Of a stretch of DNA of 33,774 nucleotides, positions 30,173 through 33,774 are shown piece after piece. The translations under genes were made by a program, and so were the position numbers. This DNA is from Candidatus Gastranaerophilales bacterium (GTDB taxonomy: Bacteria; Cyanobacteriota; Vampirovibrionia; Gastranaerophilales; Gastranaerophilaceae). Where the stretch lies: NCBI GenBank assembly GCA_944323655.1, contig CALUTL010000017.1, positions 1 to 33,774 of the forward strand. Direction: 5' to 3'. A model generated the notes under the pieces. That model ran no database searches. It saw only the letters and a list, made by a program, of their open reading frames with translations, and was not told where the DNA came from. Position 1 is the stretch's first letter. Every line of letters begins with the position of its first letter.

Positions 30173-32319
30173 AAAAGATAAATTTATTTAGAATAATATT
30201 TGTATTAATTTTGGGTTTGATAACGACTTTTGCATTTTTAAATCCGAAAAAAATAGAAACTAACCTTTTAAAAGCATTTTTTTCAAACGGAATTCAAGAT
30301 GAAATTCTGGTTGATTTAAGCGGAAAATATTCATCAAATATTAACGTCCTGCTTGAGAGCGAAAACCTTGAACTTTTAGAAAAAACCAGAGAGAATTTTG
30401 AGCAGAATATTGCGCCCGAAAATTTCACAATTGAGCGCAAAAATTATCAAAAAACTCTTGAATTTTATAAAAAACACAAAAACAGTTTGCTTTCAGAAGC
30501 AGATTATAAAAATTTAAAGTCTGAAAATTATGAAAAACTCAGCCAAAATGCCATAAATTACTTATATGACCCGTTCGGATTTTCGATTTTACCAATTGAA
30601 GAAGATCCGTATTTGCTTTTAACGAATTTTCTGACAAGCATTGGAACCGAGATGGGTGGACAAAATTCCATAAACGGAAAGTATTATGAAATTATAAATT
30701 TAAAAGCAGATGACAATCTTGCGCTTTCGCCCTCATTAATGAATAAAGAGGTTAAAAAACTTGTCGACCTTCAAAAATATTACACAAATCGTGAATTAAG
30801 CGTCTATTTAACAGGAGCACCGATACACGCTTATTATGCAAGCGAAAGGTCGATGAATGAGATTAATATAATTTGCATAATTTCAACACTTTTTGTCGGG
30901 ATACTGGTATTTTGGTATTTTCGCTCTTTAAAAATTCTCTTTCCGGTATTGATAAGTCTGGCTTTAGGAATGGGTGTCGGATATTGCGTCACTTCGCTTT
31001 TATTCGGTTCTATTCACATTTTGACCTTTGTTTTTTCAACTACCTTAATCGGAATTTGTGTTGATTATTCGCTTCATTATCTTATGGAATCCGATATCAA
31101 TAAAATATTAAAAAGTCTTACCGTCAGTATGTTTTCGACGATTTGCGCACTTTTTATGCTGTCAATTTCAGGAATTGAAATTTTAAAACAAATGGCTGTA
31201 TTTACGGCAGCAGGATTAATTACTGTATATTCAATTGTGGTGCTTTTTTATGAACTTCTTCCGCCGCAAAAATCAAGACATAAATTCAACTTCAAATTCA
31301 GCAAAATAATTCTTATCGGAATTTTTATCGTTATCATTGCAGGATTATATAAGATTAATTTCAGCGATGACATAAGAGATATGTACAGACCTTCAAAAGA
31401 GATGAAAGAAGCAGAAGCCCTGTACAGTGAAGTTACAAACAAAAACTTAAACACTTCTTTTATAGTTGTTGAGGGCGAAAATTTGGAACAAATTCTTGAA
31501 AAAGAAGAAGAAATTGCAAAAAGGTTAACCGGAAACAATATTTCATATTTTGCCTTAAGCAAATTTATTCCATCCCGAGCCAAACAAATGGAAAACCAAA
31601 GTTTAATTAAAAAACTCTATGAAAAAAGATTTTCCAAACTTGCAAATTATTTAACACCAACGGAAATTAAAAAACTGGAAACCCCTACACCCATTTTTAC
31701 AGCAGAAGAAGGGACAGCAAATATTTCATCAGCCTCGGAATTTTTAATTGACAAAACACACTCAATTATAATTGTCTACGATTTTCAATCTCCGGAGGTT
31801 TTAAAGGAAATTTCAAACATAAGATGTATAAATCTTCCGCTTGATATTTCAAAAAGAATAAAAGAAATAAGAATTATTTGTTTATGGATATTGGCTCCGA
31901 TATTTATTCTTTTGTATATAATCTTAGGTTGTATTTTTTCATTTAAAAACGCACACAAAATCATAATTCCGTCAATTATTGCAAGCGTATTTTCCATAAG
32001 TGCCGTAAGCATATTTGGAGATATAAATTTATTTCACATTCTTGCGATATTTTTGATTACAGGCTTCGGACTTGATTATTCGGTTTTCAGATTTAACGGC
32101 TCAAAAAATTCCAATGACGCAGTATTTATTTCATGTCTTACGACGGTAATTTCGTTTTCATTATTGGCACTCACAAGCTTTAAGCTCATAAGTTCACTCG
32201 GATTTGTTCTGGCACTCGGGCTTTTAAGTTCGTATATTTTGAGCATACTTTTAATATCAAAAGACTCAGAGCTTGCAAGTGACAGCATAAAATCTTTAAA
32301 AGGTTTGACCGAAAGATAG
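30169..32319 (+). CDS. MMPL/RND-superfamily exporter
   Basis: A 716-residue inner-membrane lipid or polyene exporter. A helix at residues 10-30 is followed by a large periplasmic domain (to about 225), a five-helix group with FVFSTTLIGICVDYSLHYLM, a second periplasmic domain (about 405-565) and the second helix group with ILAIFLITGFGLDYSVFRF. The paired Asp-Tyr (VDYS, LDYS) in the two groups is the proton relay of MMPL pumps. ATG 30169 overlaps the LolA-like stop in ATGA. Its last 81 codons are antisense to the PPTase gene. In the cluster it is expected to pass the finished product to the LolA-like carrier. Confidence 0.92.
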   Translation: MKKINLFRIIFVLILGLITTFAFLNPKKIETNLLKAFFSNGIQDEILVDLSGKYSSNINVLLESENLELLEKTRENFEQNIAPENFTIERKNYQKTLEFYKKHKNSLLSEADYKNLKSENYEKLSQNAINYLYDPFGFSILPIEEDPYLLLTNFLTSIGTEMGGQNSINGKYYEIINLKADDNLALSPSLMNKEVKKLVDLQKYYTNRELSVYLTGAPIHAYYASERSMNEINIICIISTLFVGILVFWYFRSLKILFPVLISLALGMGVGYCVTSLLFGSIHILTFVFSTTLIGICVDYSLHYLMESDINKILKSLTVSMFSTICALFMLSISGIEILKQMAVFTAAGLITVYSIVVLFYELLPPQKSRHKFNFKFSKIILIGIFIVIIAGLYKINFSDDIRDMYRPSKEMKEAEALYSEVTNKNLNTSFIVVEGENLEQILEKEEEIAKRLTGNNISYFALSKFIPSRAKQMENQSLIKKLYEKRFSKLANYLTPTEIKKLETPTPIFTAEEGTANISSASEFLIDKTHSIIIVYDFQSPEVLKEISNIRCINLPLDISKRIKEIRIICLWILAPIFILLYIILGCIFSFKNAHKIIIPSIIASVFSISAVSIFGDINLFHILAIFLITGFGLDYSVFRFNGSKNSNDAVFISCLTTVISFSLLALTSFKLISSLGFVLALGLLSSYILSILLISKDSELASDSIKSLKGLTER

Positions 32320-32744
32320 GATTTCGGCTTTTGCTGAAGCTTAATTTCGGCTTCATATTCTGTCCAAAACCTGTAAAAAGTATCGGCATCCTTTTTTTGC
32401 GGAAAAAGGTTGTAATATTCAAACAGTTTTACAAAATTTCTACTGTGCATAAATTCAATATCCGCTCCTAAAGGCTTCTTGTCAAAAGCAGCAAGAACAA
32501 TATTTTTGCTGTGCGAAAGACTAAAATTAATTTCTCCTGATGAAAAATGCGGTTTCTTATTTTTAATAACGATTTCAGGATTCGAAATATTATAAAAATT
32601 TTTACCGGCAAGAAAAACCAAAAATCTTCCGAGAGCAAATTCAACCTGTCTTTTTTTTAAGCTTGAACCGGACGGATAAGATTCAATAATCCTGTCAATT
32701 GCCGCCTGCGGGAAATTATTAATATCTAAATAAAATATTTCCAT
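32076..32744 (-). CDS. 4'-phosphopantetheinyl transferase (Sfp/AcpT type)
   Basis: Attaches the 4'-phosphopantetheine of CoA to Ser of the carrier proteins. The 222-residue protein has KKPHFSSGEINFSLSHS (P1 motif), GADIE (P2, D95 and E97 bind Mg) and FYRFWTEYEAEIKL (P3, E131 and K135). The usual Lys of WxxKEAxxK is replaced by Tyr130. The start ATG 32744 (MEIFYLDINN) is preferred over an extended frame to 32780, which adds a hydrophobic MLLFLLIWYYFS of no sense. The last about 80 codons lie on the opposite strand of the MMPL gene end. All catalytic motifs lie before the overlap. It is divergent from the acyltransferase, 48 nt apart. Confidence 0.85.
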   Translation of the reverse strand: MEIFYLDINNFPQAAIDRIIESYPSGSSLKKRQVEFALGRFLVFLAGKNFYNISNPEIVIKNKKPHFSSGEINFSLSHSKNIVLAAFDKKPLGADIEFMHSRNFVKLFEYYNLFPQKKDADTFYRFWTEYEAEIKLQQKPKSYLSVKPFKDFMLSLASSESFDIKSMLKIYELKSPSARTNPSELMSLKLVSANNENEITVVRHEINTASLEFFEPLNLKTE

Positions 32745-32792
32745 GCTAAAATAATACCATATTAATAAAAAAAGAAGCAAAGATTATCTGAA

Positions 32793-33692
32793 ATGAAAAA
32801 ATGGTACCAAATAAAAGAACAGGCCGCCGGAGAAAAACGACTTTGGCTTTCGTGGTATGTGTATAAAATTTTCGGCAAAAAAGCCCTTTATTTTATTGCG
32901 TTTTGCGTAACCTTTTTTACGTTTTTATTTGCTAAAGATATAAGAAAATATTCTAAAAAATATCTTACGGTAATTTCGCCGCTGACAGGATTAAAACCTT
33001 CTTTATGGAATTCTTTCAGACATTTTCTTTCTTACAGCTTCGTACTTGCGGATAAAATAGAAATTTTCTCGAATAATTTTGATAAGAATAAAATTCTTTT
33101 TGCCTCAGAAGGTGAAAAAGAACTTTTTTACAACGATTTTTATAAAAAGAAAGGTGTTTTCTGCTTATGTTCACACGTAGGAAATACTGACGTTATGCGA
33201 AGTTTCTTCATAAACAATGATTTCTGGCCGGAATTTAGAGTAAATGTATTTTTGAGCCGCACACAAAGTCAGGTTTTTAATAATTTTATAAGTAAAATTG
33301 CAAAAAAAATTCCGCTGAATTACTTTTACGTAGAAGACATCGGGGTTTCAACATCAATAAGACTTAAAGAAAGTTTAGACCAAGGAAGTGTCGCATTTAT
33401 TGCAGGGGACAGGCTTGCCGAAAACGCAAATGCCGCAGTATTTGAAGCAGAAATCTTCGGACATAAAATTGATTTACCGGTCGGAAGCTTTAAGCTGGCA
33501 GAATTGATGGATGTTCCGATTTATTTTGTAATTGCGCTTAAAACCACAAATGATACTTACACAATTCATCTGCAAAAACATAATTTCTCAACTCTTGATG
33601 AGTTGGAAAAATCTTACGTGAAATTTATGGAAAATATAACCATAAAAAGCCCTCTGCAATTCTACCATTTTTATGACTTATTTAAAGATTAA
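32793..33692 (+). CDS. LpxL/HtrB-family lipid acyltransferase
   Basis: A 299-residue member of the lauroyl/myristoyl acyltransferase group (LpxL/LpxM). It has a membrane-anchoring hydrophobic segment at about residues 30-47 and the catalytic H(X4)D motif in CSHVGNTDVM (H128, D133). AFIAGDRLAENANA is the second conserved block (GDR). Such an acyltransferase is a regular part of aryl polyene operons, where it anchors the product to a glycolipid; the substrate is inferred. It is divergent from the PPTase and separated from the MMPL gene by it. The ribosome site is weak (AAGAAGCAAAG). A partial gene converges from the right edge. Confidence 0.88.
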   Translation: MKKWYQIKEQAAGEKRLWLSWYVYKIFGKKALYFIAFCVTFFTFLFAKDIRKYSKKYLTVISPLTGLKPSLWNSFRHFLSYSFVLADKIEIFSNNFDKNKILFASEGEKELFYNDFYKKKGVFCLCSHVGNTDVMRSFFINNDFWPEFRVNVFLSRTQSQVFNNFISKIAKKIPLNYFYVEDIGVSTSIRLKESLDQGSVAFIAGDRLAENANAAVFEAEIFGHKIDLPVGSFKLAELMDVPIYFVIALKTTNDTYTIHLQKHNFSTLDELEKSYVKFMENITIKSPLQFYHFYDLFKD

Positions 33693-33698
33693 TATAAC

Positions 33699-33774
33699 TT
33701 ATGAGAAGATTTTGAAGCTTCTCTCAACGTTCTTTTCAATTACGCTCTTGATGCTGTCGTATTCCGTCTGAAGC
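33699..33774 (-). CDS. C-terminal end of an unidentified gene (runs off the window)
   Basis: A minus-strand frame enters from the window edge and stops at TAA 33699, encoding 24 residues (TEYDSIKSVIEKNVERSF and the last few) with a charged helical look. It is convergent with the acyltransferase (6 nt between stops). Too little is present for any call. Confidence 0.4.
   Translation of the reverse strand, partial: LQTEYDSIKSVIEKNVERSFKIFS

Noticed and set aside
1..33774. CRISPR arrays, insertion sequences or rRNA genes
   Set aside because: None of the required repeats, transposase genes or rRNA sequences was seen.

Overview
The window is an AT-rich, densely packed bacterial chromosome segment. 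Gram-negative envelope genes are present: a LolA-like protein, an MMPL exporter, an LpxL-type acyltransferase and a GT9 glycosyltransferase. They sit beside SepF-type division, a flagellar rod, a prepilin-like protein and an endonuclease-type MutL. Together with base composition and protein style this suggests a non-photosynthetic relative of Cyanobacteria (Vampirovibrionia/Melainabacteria, probably Gastranaerophilales). That placement is inferred from memory of such genomes, not from a search.

Left part (1-5.7 kb): a minus-strand prepilin-like gene runs off the edge and carries an 11-G tract near its start. It is divergent from nadK. Then come four flagellar rod genes (two FlgF/FlgG-type, flgB, flgC) and two glycosyltransferases (GT2, GT9).

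5.7-10 kb: a tandemly duplicated leader precedes tRNA-Leu(GAG). A small secreted protein, surE, a candidate small RNA ending in a clean terminator, a 554-residue HELTH metallopeptidase-like protein and an uncharted 46-codon gene follow.

10-14.8 kb (mostly minus strand): a guanidine-I riboswitch precedes an SMR guanidinium exporter. Then come the two-subunit L-serine dehydratase, a yggS-sepF operon and an orphan DNA methyltransferase.

14.9-26.3 kb: housekeeping genes. These are a PiT-like transporter with mutL, a large unknown protein, thioredoxin, a DnaQ-type exonuclease with an organophosphate/MFS transporter, a YbaK-type deacylase, an orphan histidine kinase divergent from gmk-coaBC-nif3, and tRNA-Gln(TTG).

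26.7-33.7 kb: the most striking region is a tight, promoter-led operon resembling part of an aryl polyene (APE) cluster. It holds two acyl carrier proteins, a small COG4648-like membrane protein, an AMP-ligase fused to a hot-dog dehydratase domain, a 4HBT thioesterase, a LolA-like protein and an MMPL exporter. An Sfp-type phosphopantetheinyl transferase on the opposite strand (overlapping the exporter gene by 244 nt) and an LpxL-type acyltransferase follow. No ketosynthase or ketoreductase is visible inside the window. The logic is carrier activation (PPTase), starter loading (ligase), dehydration (hot-dog), release or editing (thioesterase), and transport and anchoring in the outer membrane (LolA-like, MMPL, acyltransferase).
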